From Planctomycetaceae bacterium (GTDB lineage Bacteria; Planctomycetota; Planctomycetia; Planctomycetales; Planctomycetaceae): a stretch of DNA of 15,186 bases. Shown here piece by piece: positions 1 through 7,619 of this stretch (its first letter is position 1; the number at the start of each line of letters is the position of its first letter). The stretch is taken from assembly GCA_003445035.1 (NCBI GenBank), contig DLVV01000134.1, positions 2,075 through 17,260 on the forward strand, read 5' to 3'. Made by a program: the position numbers and the translations under genes. The notes under the pieces are model-generated. The model worked only from the letters and a program-made list of their open reading frames with translations. It ran no database searches and was not told where the DNA came from.

Positions 1-2500
1 CCCGCCACTGGCCGGTGGACTCGTTGTGATCGATCCGGTCGATGCGGCCGGTGACCGAGAGAGGGCCGGCCGGCGTGTCGAGGATCACCTGGCCGGCCTT
101 GATGGACTCTTCGGAGTGCCGGATCCGCCACCCCTCTTCGACCGATCGAACCTGCCACTCGGCCAGGGCATTGAGGCGGTTGGTCAGTTGTGTCACCTGC
201 ACCTCGACGGCCTCGGGCCGGTGACGTCCGTGTCGGATACCGGCCCATTTCCAGGCGGCCGACCGGAGAAACTCGCGGACGGCGTCAACGTCGGTCGAAT
301 CGGCCAGGTCGGACGTTCCGAATTCGTCGAGTGCGTCGTGGGCCAGGGTGCCGAAAGTGAGCGCCGAGAGTTCGGCGGGCTGGTCATCGATGGACTGCAG
401 CCGCAGAACGTGTCGCAGGAAGAAGCGGTACGGGCAGTCCAGGAAGTCGCCGAAGGCCGTCGCGCTGACCCGTGACAGGCCGGTGGCGGTCGGTTCCGGG
501 ACAAGGAACCTGGAATCCGAAGGACCCTTGGCAAACGCGCCGGGCAACCGGGCCGAACGCCTGGTCAGGTCGACATCGAGCAGGTCCAGGACACGAGCCG
601 GTTGTCCGTCGCCCCGGGTCGACAGCAACAGGCGGCTGGGCTGCAGGGGATCCTGGGAATCGGATTGCCGACCACCGATCAGCAGCAGGTGTTCTCGGGA
701 AGCGACCAGGGCCGACACGGCGTAGGCATCCCTCGCGATCCGGCGAGTGTTGTCAAGGATTCCCAGTCGTTGGCGGAGACGGTCGGGGAGGAACAGGTCG
801 GAGGTCGCCGAGGATGGGACGTGGCCTTCGTTGACGCCGACGACGGCCAGGACCGGGGCATCGTCGAGAGGCAATTCGAGCCACCCGACCATTTCGATCG
901 CCTCGGGGTCGGCCACGGCGGCGATCGTCTCGCCGGAAACCGTTTCGAGGACCAAACGGATAGCCTCGACCGCACTGATCTCCGGCGCCACATCGCCGGG
1001 CACCTCGCCCAGGTCTGTGACCGCCTTGTGGACGTGTCGCGACGCCGAGAGCAGCACATGGCCGTTTCTTTCGTCACGGTCCACCGTGCGGTCCTGGTAG
1101 ATCGTCGCCAGCAGGGTGGTGATCGGCTCGGACCAATCGGTGAGTGGTCGGGGGGCGGCCGACAGAGCGGCCAACAGGGACCCGGTTTGTTCCAGGGCCG
1201 CCCCCGGCAGGGGTGTTCGCTGCTGGGGATCCTCGTCACCGGGACCCCACGGCTTGAGTTCCAGCCTCGCCACCAGGTGTTCGCTGCGGAAGGCGTCCAG
1301 AAGGGCAATCGGGTCCGATTGGGTCGCAGCTCTCAGCCAGGTCTCGAAGTCGGGATGTCGCCAGAGGGCCGCGAGGGGTCCGTAGGCGACGGTTGTTTCC
1401 GGTGGGTTGTCATCCTCTCCAAGATCCAGGCTCTCGAGGCACTGGGCAACCGCTTCGAGCAACTGCCAGGGACGCGTGTCGGGAAGGGCCGCTTCGTGCA
1501 CCCACCGGGTGGCCACGTGGCAGTCGGCCATTTGGCGAGTCATGGTCGGGACCAGGGATTCGTCGGCGATACCGATTGTCACATCGTCGGCACGTCGCGG
1601 TCCGGGAAGCTTCGACAGCCACGCCGCAACGGCTGTGGCCTGGTCGTCGGGACGGTCGGCGATCTGCACCGAATCGTCCTCGGGCGGCATCGCCGGTTGA
1701 CCCCAGTGACGGGGATCCAGGCACCCCAGCCCGTCGAACCGGTCCGCCAACGATTCGGGTGCGTGCACCAGTGCGGTGACCCGTTCACGGACCCCGTCCG
1801 ACTCGAGCATCCGTCGCATCGTCTGATTGATGTCGACGGTGCCGATCAGCACGATGTCGTGTGTCGCATCGCACTCGCCCTGTTCGACTGCGACCAGGCG
1901 GGCGGTCTGGCGATCCCACAGCGAGAGATCTTCCAGTGTGTCGAGGTAACGCTGCTGGATGCCGTGGAGAACTTCCCAGCGACGACGTTCCTGCGGGATC
2001 TGATCGAGCATTTCGCAGGCCGCGACGTGTGAGAAATCGAAGCCGTCGCCGGCCAACTCACCGTGTTGCCGTTTCAGGAGATCGGCCAGATCGAGCCAGC
2101 CCCGCGAGTCGTCATCGTCGGGGCGGTGCACGGTGACGTTGCCGAGTTGCTTCACCGGGGTTTGTTTCAGCGCGGCAACCCACGCACACCGTTGCACCAG
2201 GTCGTCGGCGAAGGGCTTCTGCGAGATGTAGAGTTGTTCGGGAAGCGTTCCCACCGTGAGCGTTGTGGGAGAGACCAGTCGCAGAGAATTTTCGGTGGCG
2301 TGATCAACCAGCAGTTCGAGCAGGCGTCGTCCGGCACGGGCACCGGGCAGGACCAGCAGCGACTTCGAGAGATCGAACACATCGTTGCCGGTGTACCGAT
2401 CGGCCAACCAGTTGGCCGCCGCGGGCAACGCGGGGCAGTCCCAGTCCAGAAACTCTCGATTGGCAGCCATCGGCATCCCTGCTGCGGCGAGCGAACCCAT
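1..2500 (-). CDS. AddB-like PD-(D/E)XK nuclease / inactive helicase (partial, C-terminus beyond left edge)
   Basis: About 833 residues are visible and the frame stays open to the left edge. Near the N-terminus (about residues 48-59) is LLVLPGARAGRR, which sits where UvrD-type helicases have a Walker A loop but lacks the GKT lysine, as in proteobacterial-type AddB. Around residue 558 is VVGVNEGHVP, resembling the AddB 'LNEG..P' helicase-like motif. At about 678-695 comes SATAFGDFLDCPYRFFLRH, typical of the start of AddB-type nuclease domains; Cys689 would be the first iron-sulfur ligand. VTGRIDRIDHN (Asp about 821) is the first catalytic motif. The DYK motif and last cysteines should lie beyond the window. 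The AddAB partner works in double-strand break end resection. The start is uncertain among in-frame ATGs at 2500, 2476 and 2470. The gene lies 28 bases downstream of the DUF1028 stop. It could also be a stand-alone PD-(D/E)XK protein without an AddA partner. Confidence 0.85.
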   Translation of the reverse strand, partial: MGSLAAAGMPMAANREFLDWDCPALPAAANWLADRYTGNDVFDLSKSLLVLPGARAGRRLLELLVDHATENSLRLVSPTTLTVGTLPEQLYISQKPFADDLVQRCAWVAALKQTPVKQLGNVTVHRPDDDDSRGWLDLADLLKRQHGELAGDGFDFSHVAACEMLDQIPQERRRWEVLHGIQQRYLDTLEDLSLWDRQTARLVAVEQGECDATHDIVLIGTVDINQTMRRMLESDGVRERVTALVHAPESLADRFDGLGCLDPRHWGQPAMPPEDDSVQIADRPDDQATAVAAWLSKLPGPRRADDVTIGIADESLVPTMTRQMADCHVATRWVHEAALPDTRPWQLLEAVAQCLESLDLGEDDNPPETTVAYGPLAALWRHPDFETWLRAATQSDPIALLDAFRSEHLVARLELKPWGPGDEDPQQRTPLPGAALEQTGSLLAALSAAPRPLTDWSEPITTLLATIYQDRTVDRDERNGHVLLSASRHVHKAVTDLGEVPGDVAPEISAVEAIRLVLETVSGETIAAVADPEAIEMVGWLELPLDDAPVLAVVGVNEGHVPSSATSDLFLPDRLRQRLGILDNTRRIARDAYAVSALVASREHLLLIGGRQSDSQDPLQPSRLLLSTRGDGQPARVLDLLDVDLTRRSARLPGAFAKGPSDSRFLVPEPTATGLSRVSATAFGDFLDCPYRFFLRHVLRLQSIDDQPAELSALTFGTLAHDALDEFGTSDLADSTDVDAVREFLRSAAWKWAGIRHGRHRPEAVEVQVTQLTNRLNALAEWQVRSVEEGWRIRHSEESIKAGQVILDTPAGPLSVTGRIDRIDHNESTGQWR

Positions 2501-2528
2501 CCCTGTCGCTGCGTCCGGGGTCGCCAGC

Positions 2529-3383
2529 CTACCGACGCGGTGTCGGTCGTTCAACAGGCGATTTGGCCGGCGGCGTCTTACGATTCGGACAGGGATCGGA
2601 AAACGGCGGCCGTCCACCTTTCCAGTCCCCCTTGGCCGGGTGCTTGGATGCGACGTATTTCTTCAACAGTTCGGCGACCGCATCGTCACTTTTGTCGACG
2701 TGCAGTTGGAACCAGGTCCCCGGCTTGCCACGGCGGGCGACCTTGATTCCCGCGGCGAGTCGGCCACGGTGGTCACCGCCGGCACAATCCCCGGCCACCA
2801 GGGCCGCCATCAACCGGTCGGCCAGGCTTCCCTTGGTTTGCTCGTAGGCTCGGGCCATTTCGGCGATCACCTTCCGTCCGGCCAGCGTGTTGCCCTGGCA
2901 CGAATAGAATCTTCCCGATTGGGCACCCCAGTAGCGGCTGCGAACCGGTGCGGCCGAAGGGTTGTGGTTGGCGACCCGGCCGGTCATGTCGATGATCGCC
3001 AGTTGCCTGAGTTCACGCCGTGGATCGTCGGCCAGTAACTTCCCGATGACCCGTTCCGGCGGCAAACCCTCGCCGAGCAGTTCCAGCGCCTGCGGTCCCC
3101 AGGGCGGATGATGGTAGTGCTGGGTGCAGAAGGCTCCGACTCCGGGTTTCACATACGGCACCACCTTGCCGACGGCCGGGTACTTGCTGGCGACTGCCGC
3201 CCCACATTCACCGGTTTCGGGATCGACCGCAACGATCGAGAACGTGGCGGTGATCGGCCCGGCCGACCGCGAGGGGGTCCCCGGTGCCTTGCCGACAACA
3301 CCCGCCGGGATCAGGATCGTGATCCCGGCGATCAGGGAGAAGAGCAGGCGGCCGCGAGAGGCGATTTCGGTGGCTCGGGGCAT
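2529..3383 (-). CDS. Exported DUF1028 family protein
   Basis: 284 residues. The N-terminus has a basic start and a hydrophobic stretch (about residues 12-30, LLFSLIAGITILIPAGVVG), consistent with a signal peptide or anchor. The DUF1028 domain begins at about Thr47 with TFSIVAVDPETGECGAAVAS and continues through VKPGVGAFCTQ and a late AGGDHRGRLAAGIKV segment, all matching the family pattern. DUF1028 has no established activity. From memory its fold resembles Ntn hydrolases, where a threonine exposed by processing would be the nucleophile; that is family knowledge with moderate certainty, not shown here. The last 35 residues or so (from about 250) are basic and proline-rich, beyond the usual domain. 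The gene is divergent from the epimerase genes and may be cotranscribed with the AddB-like gene. No convincing Shine-Dalgarno precedes ATG 3383. Confidence 0.85.
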   Translation of the reverse strand: MPRATEIASRGRLLFSLIAGITILIPAGVVGKAPGTPSRSAGPITATFSIVAVDPETGECGAAVASKYPAVGKVVPYVKPGVGAFCTQHYHHPPWGPQALELLGEGLPPERVIGKLLADDPRRELRQLAIIDMTGRVANHNPSAAPVRSRYWGAQSGRFYSCQGNTLAGRKVIAEMARAYEQTKGSLADRLMAALVAGDCAGGDHRGRLAAGIKVARRGKPGTWFQLHVDKSDDAVAELLKKYVASKHPAKGDWKGGRPPFSDPCPNRKTPPAKSPVERPTPRR

Positions 3384-3518
3384 GATGAGATGTCTCGATC
3401 GGGTCAGGGAGGCAAATGTTGTCGCAGGGGCCAGCGGCAGTCTAACCTAGAACGGGGCGGGATACGGTCCTGTCCGGCACCGGGGGTGTCGTTTGCGGGC
3501 GTGGCCGGAGGGGGTCGG
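3384..3518. promoter_or_regulatory. Divergent intergenic region between the DUF1028 and epimerase genes
   Basis: This 135-base spacer must hold the start signals for both divergent genes. The only AT-rich patch is tctaacctagaac at 3441-3453. On the plus strand a weak pair TTGTCG (3419-3424) and TAACCT (3443-3448), 18 bases apart, is possible; no better box is seen on the minus strand. A strong Shine-Dalgarno GGAGGGGG at 3507-3514 serves the epimerase gene. Confidence 0.3.
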
Positions 3519-4469
3519 ATGCGAGTGCTAGTGACAGGCGGGGCCGGTTTCATCGGCAGCCACGTCGTCGATGCGCTGTTGGCCGCCGGACACGAGCCAC
3601 ACGTGATCGACAACCTCTCGAGCGGACGACGCGAGAATCTTCCGCAGGAGGTCCCGTTGTCGGAGGTGGATATCCGGGACACGCCGGCCCTGTCGGCCGC
3701 ATTCGATGAGGCGCGTCCTGAGGCGATCTGCCACCACGCCGCGCAGGTTTCGGTTGGGCGGTCGGTTCGGGAACCGGCCGTCGACGCCGAGATCAACATC
3801 GTGGGAATGCTGAACGTGATCAGCCAGGCCCACCGCGTCGGAGCCACGCGGTTCGTGTTCGCTTCGTCCGGGGGGGCGCTGTACGGCGAGACGTCCGAGG
3901 CGGCCGACGAGACGACGGCGGCGATGCCAATTTCACCCTACGGGATCGGGAAGTGGATGGGGGAACGGTACCTGGACTGGGCCGCCGGCGAGTTGGGGTT
4001 TGCCGCGGTGTCCCTGAGATACAGCAATGTCTACGGGCCGCGACAGAGCGTGGAGGGTGAGGCCGGGGTGGTGGCGGCGTTTTGTCGCGACCTGGAGGCG
4101 GGGACCGGTTTGACGATCTTCGGCGACGGTTGCCAGACACGCGATTTCGTCTTTGTCGGCGATGTGGCCCGCGCGAACGTGGCGGCCATCGAGGGGGCCA
4201 ACCCCGGCGAGGCCGCGGCGATCAATGTCAGCACCGGTGAGGCAGTCGATATCAACATGTTGGCCGGCCTGCTGAGCGAATTGGTTGCGGCCCGACTGGA
4301 GCGTGACGACTCGGAGCCACCCCGGCATGAGGTGTCCCGGGCTGGTGATATCCGCCACAGCCTGCTGGATCCCTCGGCCGCTGCTGGGCGACTGGGTTGG
4401 TCTCCGGAGGTGCCCTTGCGGGACGGATTGGAGAGGACCGTTGCCTGGTTGCTTGGAGCCGGGCGTTGA
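3519..4469 (+). CDS. NAD-dependent epimerase, UDP-glucose 4-epimerase type
   Basis: 316 residues, extended short-chain dehydrogenase fold. The NAD-binding glycine motif GGAGFIG is at residues 7-13, with Asp31 in VIDNLSSG as the adenosine-ribose contact. The catalytic set is Ser116/Ser117 in FASSGGALYG and the YxxxK pair Tyr141/Lys145 in SPYGIGK. RYSNVYGPRQ (168-176), followed by EGEAGVVAAF, is typical of GalE-like enzymes of this length. The expected reaction is UDP-glucose to UDP-galactose interconversion via a 4-keto intermediate in the cytoplasm, but related enzymes act on UDP-GlcNAc or UDP-uronates, so the substrate is not proven. ATG 3519 is chosen because GGAGGGGG lies just upstream and the glycine motif starts a few residues in; the frame is open further upstream but antisense to the DUF1028 gene. 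A 111-base gap separates it from the next gene. Confidence 0.88.
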   Translation: MRVLVTGGAGFIGSHVVDALLAAGHEPHVIDNLSSGRRENLPQEVPLSEVDIRDTPALSAAFDEARPEAICHHAAQVSVGRSVREPAVDAEINIVGMLNVISQAHRVGATRFVFASSGGALYGETSEAADETTAAMPISPYGIGKWMGERYLDWAAGELGFAAVSLRYSNVYGPRQSVEGEAGVVAAFCRDLEAGTGLTIFGDGCQTRDFVFVGDVARANVAAIEGANPGEAAAINVSTGEAVDINMLAGLLSELVAARLERDDSEPPRHEVSRAGDIRHSLLDPSAAAGRLGWSPEVPLRDGLERTVAWLLGAGR

Positions 4470-4504
4470 GTTCGTGAGCGGCGAGACCGTTGCGGGGTTC
4501 CGTA

Positions 4505-4534
4505 TTGCCTCACCGGTTGATTTTGGCCTACAGT
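4505..4534 (+). promoter_or_regulatory. Possible sigma70-type promoter for the UXS-GAE-rmlA operon
   Basis: TTGCCT (4505-4510) and TACAGT (4529-4534) are separated by 18 bases in the 111-base gap before the decarboxylase gene. Each box matches the consensus at four of six positions. Without this promoter the genes could simply be read from the epimerase promoter. Confidence 0.25.
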
Positions 4535-4580
4535 CGAAACCGACCCCCGTCCGAGTTTTTCTCCAGGATACGCTCCCACG

Positions 4581-5525
4581 ATGGCCGTGATTCTCGTCAC
4601 CGGTGGGGCCGGGTTCCTCGGCAGTCACCTCTGTGACCGGCTGATCGAGCGGGGCGACGACGTGATCTGCGTCGACAATTTCTTCAGCGGTCGGGAGGAG
4701 AACATTGCCGGGTTGATCGGCCACCCGAGGTTCGAGCTGGTCCGTCACGACATCGTCCAGCCGTTGTTTCGGGATGCCGAACAGATCTACAACCTGGCAT
4801 GTCCCGCTTCGCCGGTCGCCTATCAATTCAACCCGATCAAAACGATCAAGACCTCCACGGTCGGCATGGTCAACGTGCTCGGCCTGGCCAAGCGCTGCCG
4901 GGCCCGGTTGCTGCACACCTCGACGTCGGAGATCTACGGCGACCCGCAGGTTCATCCGCAGACCGAGGATTACTGGGGGCACGTCAATCCGCTGGGTCCT
5001 CGCAGCTGTTACGACGAGGGCAAGCGTGTGGCCGAGTCGCTGTGCATGAACTACCACGTCGAGCATGGACTGGAGATTCGCATCGTGAGGATCTTCAACA
5101 CCTACGGGCCGCGGATGGATCCGCACGACGGGCGAGTGGTCTCGAACTTCATTCGACAGGCGTTGGCCGGAGAGCCGCTGACGATCTACGGCGACGGATC
5201 ACAGACCCGCTCGTTCTGTTTTGTCGATGACCTGGTTGAAGGGCTGGTCCGGATGATGGACGGAGACCGGACCGGACCGGTCAACCTGGGCAATCCGGCG
5301 GAGGTGACGATCGGCGAGACCGCCGAGGCGGTCAGGCGGCTGACCGGGTCGGCTTCGGAGATCGTGCATGTCGAGCTTCCCGAGGACGATCCGAAGCGGC
5401 GTTGTCCGGACATCGCCCGGGCCCGCCAGTGGCTGGATTGGGAGCCGACGACCGATCTCGAGACCGGCCTGGGTCGGACGATTGCGTCGTTTCGAGCTGC
5501 GGAGTCGACGGGGAACGAGACATGA
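4581..5525 (+). CDS. uxs: UDP-glucuronate decarboxylase (UDP-xylose synthase)
   Basis: 314 residues, the usual length for soluble bacterial UXS. It converts UDP-glucuronate to UDP-xylose and CO2 using bound NAD+, through a 4-keto intermediate. Visible signatures are GGAGFLG (8-14), [13 protein letters not shown] (70-82), NPIKTIKTS (84-92), [11 protein letters not shown] (112-122; Thr115 and Glu117 in the active site) and RSCYDEGKR (141-149; catalytic Tyr144 and Lys148). [16 protein letters not shown] (204-219) completes the UXS pattern, and together these distinguish it from dTDP-glucose dehydratases. The stop overlaps the next start by four bases (ATGA), implying translational coupling to the UDP-glucuronate epimerase, which uses the same substrate. 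No UDP-glucose dehydrogenase to supply UDP-glucuronate is present in the window. Confidence 0.95.
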   Translation: MAVILVTGGAGFLGSHLCDRLIERGDDVICVDNFFSGREENIAGLIGHPRFELVRHDIVQPLFRDAEQIYNLACPASPVAYQFNPIKTIKTSTVGMVNVLGLAKRCRARLLHTSTSEIYGDPQVHPQTEDYWGHVNPLGPRSCYDEGKRVAESLCMNYHVEHGLEIRIVRIFNTYGPRMDPHDGRVVSNFIRQALAGEPLTIYGDGSQTRSFCFVDDLVEGLVRMMDGDRTGPVNLGNPAEVTIGETAEAVRRLTGSASEIVHVELPEDDPKRRCPDIARARQWLDWEPTTDLETGLGRTIASFRAAESTGNET

Positions 5526-6550
5526 GTCGTATCCTGGTCACCGGGGCAGCCGGGTTCATCGGCAGTCACCTGGCGCACCGGCTGCTGGATCGCGGTGACG
5601 AGGTCGTCGGCGTCGACAATCTCAACGACTACTACGACGTTCGGCTCAAACACGACCGGTTGGCCCGGCTCGAACCCCGCGACGGGTTCTCATGCCAGCA
5701 AATCGACGTGGCCGACCGCGAGGCGATGGCCTCGGTGTTTTCCGGGTCGGGAGTCGAGAGAGTGGTGCACCTGGCGGCACAGGCGGGAGTGAGGTATTCG
5801 CTGGAGAATCCGCACGCGTACGTGGACAGCAACCTCGTGGGCTTCGTCAACGTCCTGGAGGGGTGCCGCCACAACAATGTCAAGCACCTGGCCTACGCCT
5901 CGTCCAGCTCGGTCTACGGCTCCAATCGCACTGTTCCGTTTTCGGTCCACCACAACGTCGACCATCCCATCAGTCTCTACGCGGCCACGAAGAAGGCCAA
6001 TGAGCTGATGGCTCACACCTACAGTCACCTGTTTGGACTGCCCACGACCGGCCTGAGATTCTTCACCGTCTATGGACCCTGGGGTCGTCCGGACATGGCG
6101 TTGTTCCTGTTCACCGATGCGATCCTGTCCGGGCGGCCGATCGACGTCTTCAATAACGGTCAGATGAGGCGGGACTTCACGTACGTGGATGACATCGTCG
6201 AGGGAGTGATTCGGGTGCTGGATCGGACGCCCGCACCTGACGCCGACTGGCGGGCGACCTCACCGGATCCGGCCAGTTCGAGTTCTCCCTACCGGGTCTA
6301 CAACATCGGGAACAACGAGCCGGTCGAGCTGATGCACCTGATCGAGACGCTCGAGAAGTGCCTGGGCGTGACGGCCGAGAAGAACATGATGCCCATGCAG
6401 CCGGGCGACGTGCCTGAGACCCATGCAGACATTGATGACCTGGAACGCGACACCGGATTCCGGCCCAGCACCTCGATCGAGGACGGCGTGGGTCGGTTCG
6501 TCGAATGGTATCGTGAATATTACGGTGGGCGGGCAAGAGCGGAGGCCTGA
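5522..6550 (+). CDS. UDP-glucuronate 4-epimerase
   Basis: 342 residues. It interconverts UDP-glucuronate and UDP-galacturonate, the precursor of galacturonate-containing polysaccharide or lipopolysaccharide. Evidence includes the glycine motif TGAAGFIG (7-14), [13 protein letters not shown] (31-43), a hallmark of this branch, [14 protein letters not shown] (84-97), SSSSVYG (127-133), and Tyr153/Lys157 in [22 protein letters not shown], and later [16 protein letters not shown], match GAE/CapI-type enzymes. ATG 5522 overlaps the UXS stop; a longer upstream start would lie inside UXS and precede the glycine motif, so it is rejected. RmlA begins three bases after the stop. Confidence 0.94.
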   Translation: MSRILVTGAAGFIGSHLAHRLLDRGDEVVGVDNLNDYYDVRLKHDRLARLEPRDGFSCQQIDVADREAMASVFSGSGVERVVHLAAQAGVRYSLENPHAYVDSNLVGFVNVLEGCRHNNVKHLAYASSSSVYGSNRTVPFSVHHNVDHPISLYAATKKANELMAHTYSHLFGLPTTGLRFFTVYGPWGRPDMALFLFTDAILSGRPIDVFNNGQMRRDFTYVDDIVEGVIRVLDRTPAPDADWRATSPDPASSSSPYRVYNIGNNEPVELMHLIETLEKCLGVTAEKNMMPMQPGDVPETHADIDDLERDTGFRPSTSIEDGVGRFVEWYREYYGGRARAEA

Positions 6551-6553
6551 GGC

Positions 6554-7432
6554 ATGACTGAATCGGTGACCCGCAAGGGGATTATCCTGGCCGGCGGCGC
6601 CGGGACGCGGCTGTACCCGGCCACACGGGTGGTCAGCAAACAACTGTTACCGGTTTACGACAAGCCGATGATCTACTACCCGCTGGCGACCTTGATGCTG
6701 GCCGGGATCCGTGAAGTGCTGGTGATCAGCACGCCCCACGACCTGCCCCGGTTCGAGACCCTGCTGGGTGACGGAAGCCAGTGGGGGATCGAGATGAACT
6801 ACGCCGAGCAGCCCGAGCCGCGGGGCCTGGCCGAGGCGTTCCTGATCGGCGAGGAGTTTCTGTCGGGTGGGCCGAGTTGCCTGGTGCTGGGTGACAACAT
6901 CTTCTACGGACAGAACCTCGGTCGAAACCTGCAACGTGCCGCCACACGCGATGATGGCGCGACGGTCTTTGCCTACCACGTCGGTGATCCGCAGAGGTAC
7001 GGGGTCGTCACGCTCGATGAGTCGGGCCGAGCGACCAGCATCGAGGAGAAGCCTGAAGAGCCCCGTTCGAACTTCGCGGTGACGGGGCTGTATTTCTACG
7101 ACGACCAGGTGGTCGAGATCGCCCGGGGGCTCGAACCTTCCGGCCGAGGGGAACTCGAGATCACCGATGTGAACCGTGTTTATCTCGAGAGGGATGAACT
7201 GCAGGTTGAGACATTGGGGCGGGGCACGGCGTGGCTGGACACCGGTACGCACGAGACACTGCTCGAGGCAGGGATGTTCGTCAGTATGCTCGAGTCTCGC
7301 CAGGGGCTGAAAATTGCCTGTGTCGAGGAGATCGCCTGGCGGATGGGATGGATTGACGCCGGGCAATTGCGGCGGCTCGCCGAACCGATGGCCGGCAACG
7401 GGTACGGCCAGTACCTTCTCTCACTGGAATAA
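6554..7432 (+). CDS. rmlA: Glucose-1-phosphate thymidylyltransferase
   Basis: 292 residues, the standard RmlA (RfbA) length. It makes dTDP-glucose from dTTP and glucose-1-phosphate, the first step toward dTDP-rhamnose and other deoxysugars. The nucleotide-binding signature GGAGTRLYP is at 14-22, with Lys29 and [14 protein letters not shown] following. LGDNIFYG (112-119; Asp114) and WLDTGT (227-232; Asp229) supply the metal-binding aspartates, and EEKP is at 164-167. GGAGG at 6541-6545 is a well-placed ribosome site. The gene ends the operon. rmlB, rmlC and rmlD are not in the window, so the final sugar is unknown. Confidence 0.96.
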   Translation: MTESVTRKGIILAGGAGTRLYPATRVVSKQLLPVYDKPMIYYPLATLMLAGIREVLVISTPHDLPRFETLLGDGSQWGIEMNYAEQPEPRGLAEAFLIGEEFLSGGPSCLVLGDNIFYGQNLGRNLQRAATRDDGATVFAYHVGDPQRYGVVTLDESGRATSIEEKPEEPRSNFAVTGLYFYDDQVVEIARGLEPSGRGELEITDVNRVYLERDELQVETLGRGTAWLDTGTHETLLEAGMFVSMLESRQGLKIACVEEIAWRMGWIDAGQLRRLAEPMAGNGYGQYLLSLE

Positions 7433-7494
7433 CCGCTACAGCCACCCACAACCGTTACAACCAGTGCTCGGGCTGTGTCATTTCAAGCGGTTGT
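7431..7494 (+). repeat. Nested and competing inverted repeats after rmlA
   Basis: AACCGCT (7431-7437, overlapping the rmlA stop) is complementary to AGCGGTT (7486-7492). Immediately inside, ACAGCC (7438-7443) pairs with GGCTGT (7471-7476). An alternative stem pairs ACAACCG (7448-7454) with CGGTTGT (7488-7494), so two structures exclude each other. There is no T-run, so a classical intrinsic terminator is not supported; the region could be an RNA processing or Rho-related structure. Confidence 0.3.
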
Positions 7495-7503
7495 CCGGCT
7501 TCT

Positions 7504-7511
7504 GCCGATAA
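7504..7511 (+). promoter_or_regulatory. Flagellar-sigma (FliA)-like -10 box
   Basis: GCCGATAA matches the enterobacterial sigma28 -10 consensus exactly. The partial -35 candidate TCAAG begins at 7483, leaving a spacer about two bases longer than consensus. It would give a leader of about 100 bases ahead of the HEAT-protein gene. Confidence 0.25.
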
Positions 7512-7619
7512 CTCGAGACAGTCCGATTCTGTCGCTCGATTTGCGGTGATCGGCCTGTGTTGGGACTCCCGGGAAATGGGGGTCCATGGCGAGATCCTGG
7601 AGTCAACGGGGGTGGTCCG

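Noticed and set aside
26..475. Plus-strand open frame of 149 codons at the left edge
   Set aside because: Antisense to the nuclease domain of the AddB-like gene, which carries GRIDRID and the cysteine motif in the opposite strand.
602..2032. Long plus-strand open frame of 476 codons
   Set aside because: It is antisense to the AddB-like gene; its product shows no recognisable motif while the minus strand has clear nuclease motifs. Such shadows are common in GC-rich DNA.
3108..3518. Upstream extension of the epimerase frame by 137 codons
   Set aside because: It is antisense to the DUF1028 gene and lies before the strong ribosome site and the NAD-binding motif.
3933..5126. Minus-strand open frame of 397 codons
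   Set aside because: Spans the antisense of two well-supported sugar enzymes and has no domain signature.
7557..7619. Upstream in-frame ATG for the HEAT-type protein
   Set aside because: It would place 21 Gly/Pro-rich residues before a complete signal peptide; ATG 7620 has a ribosome site.
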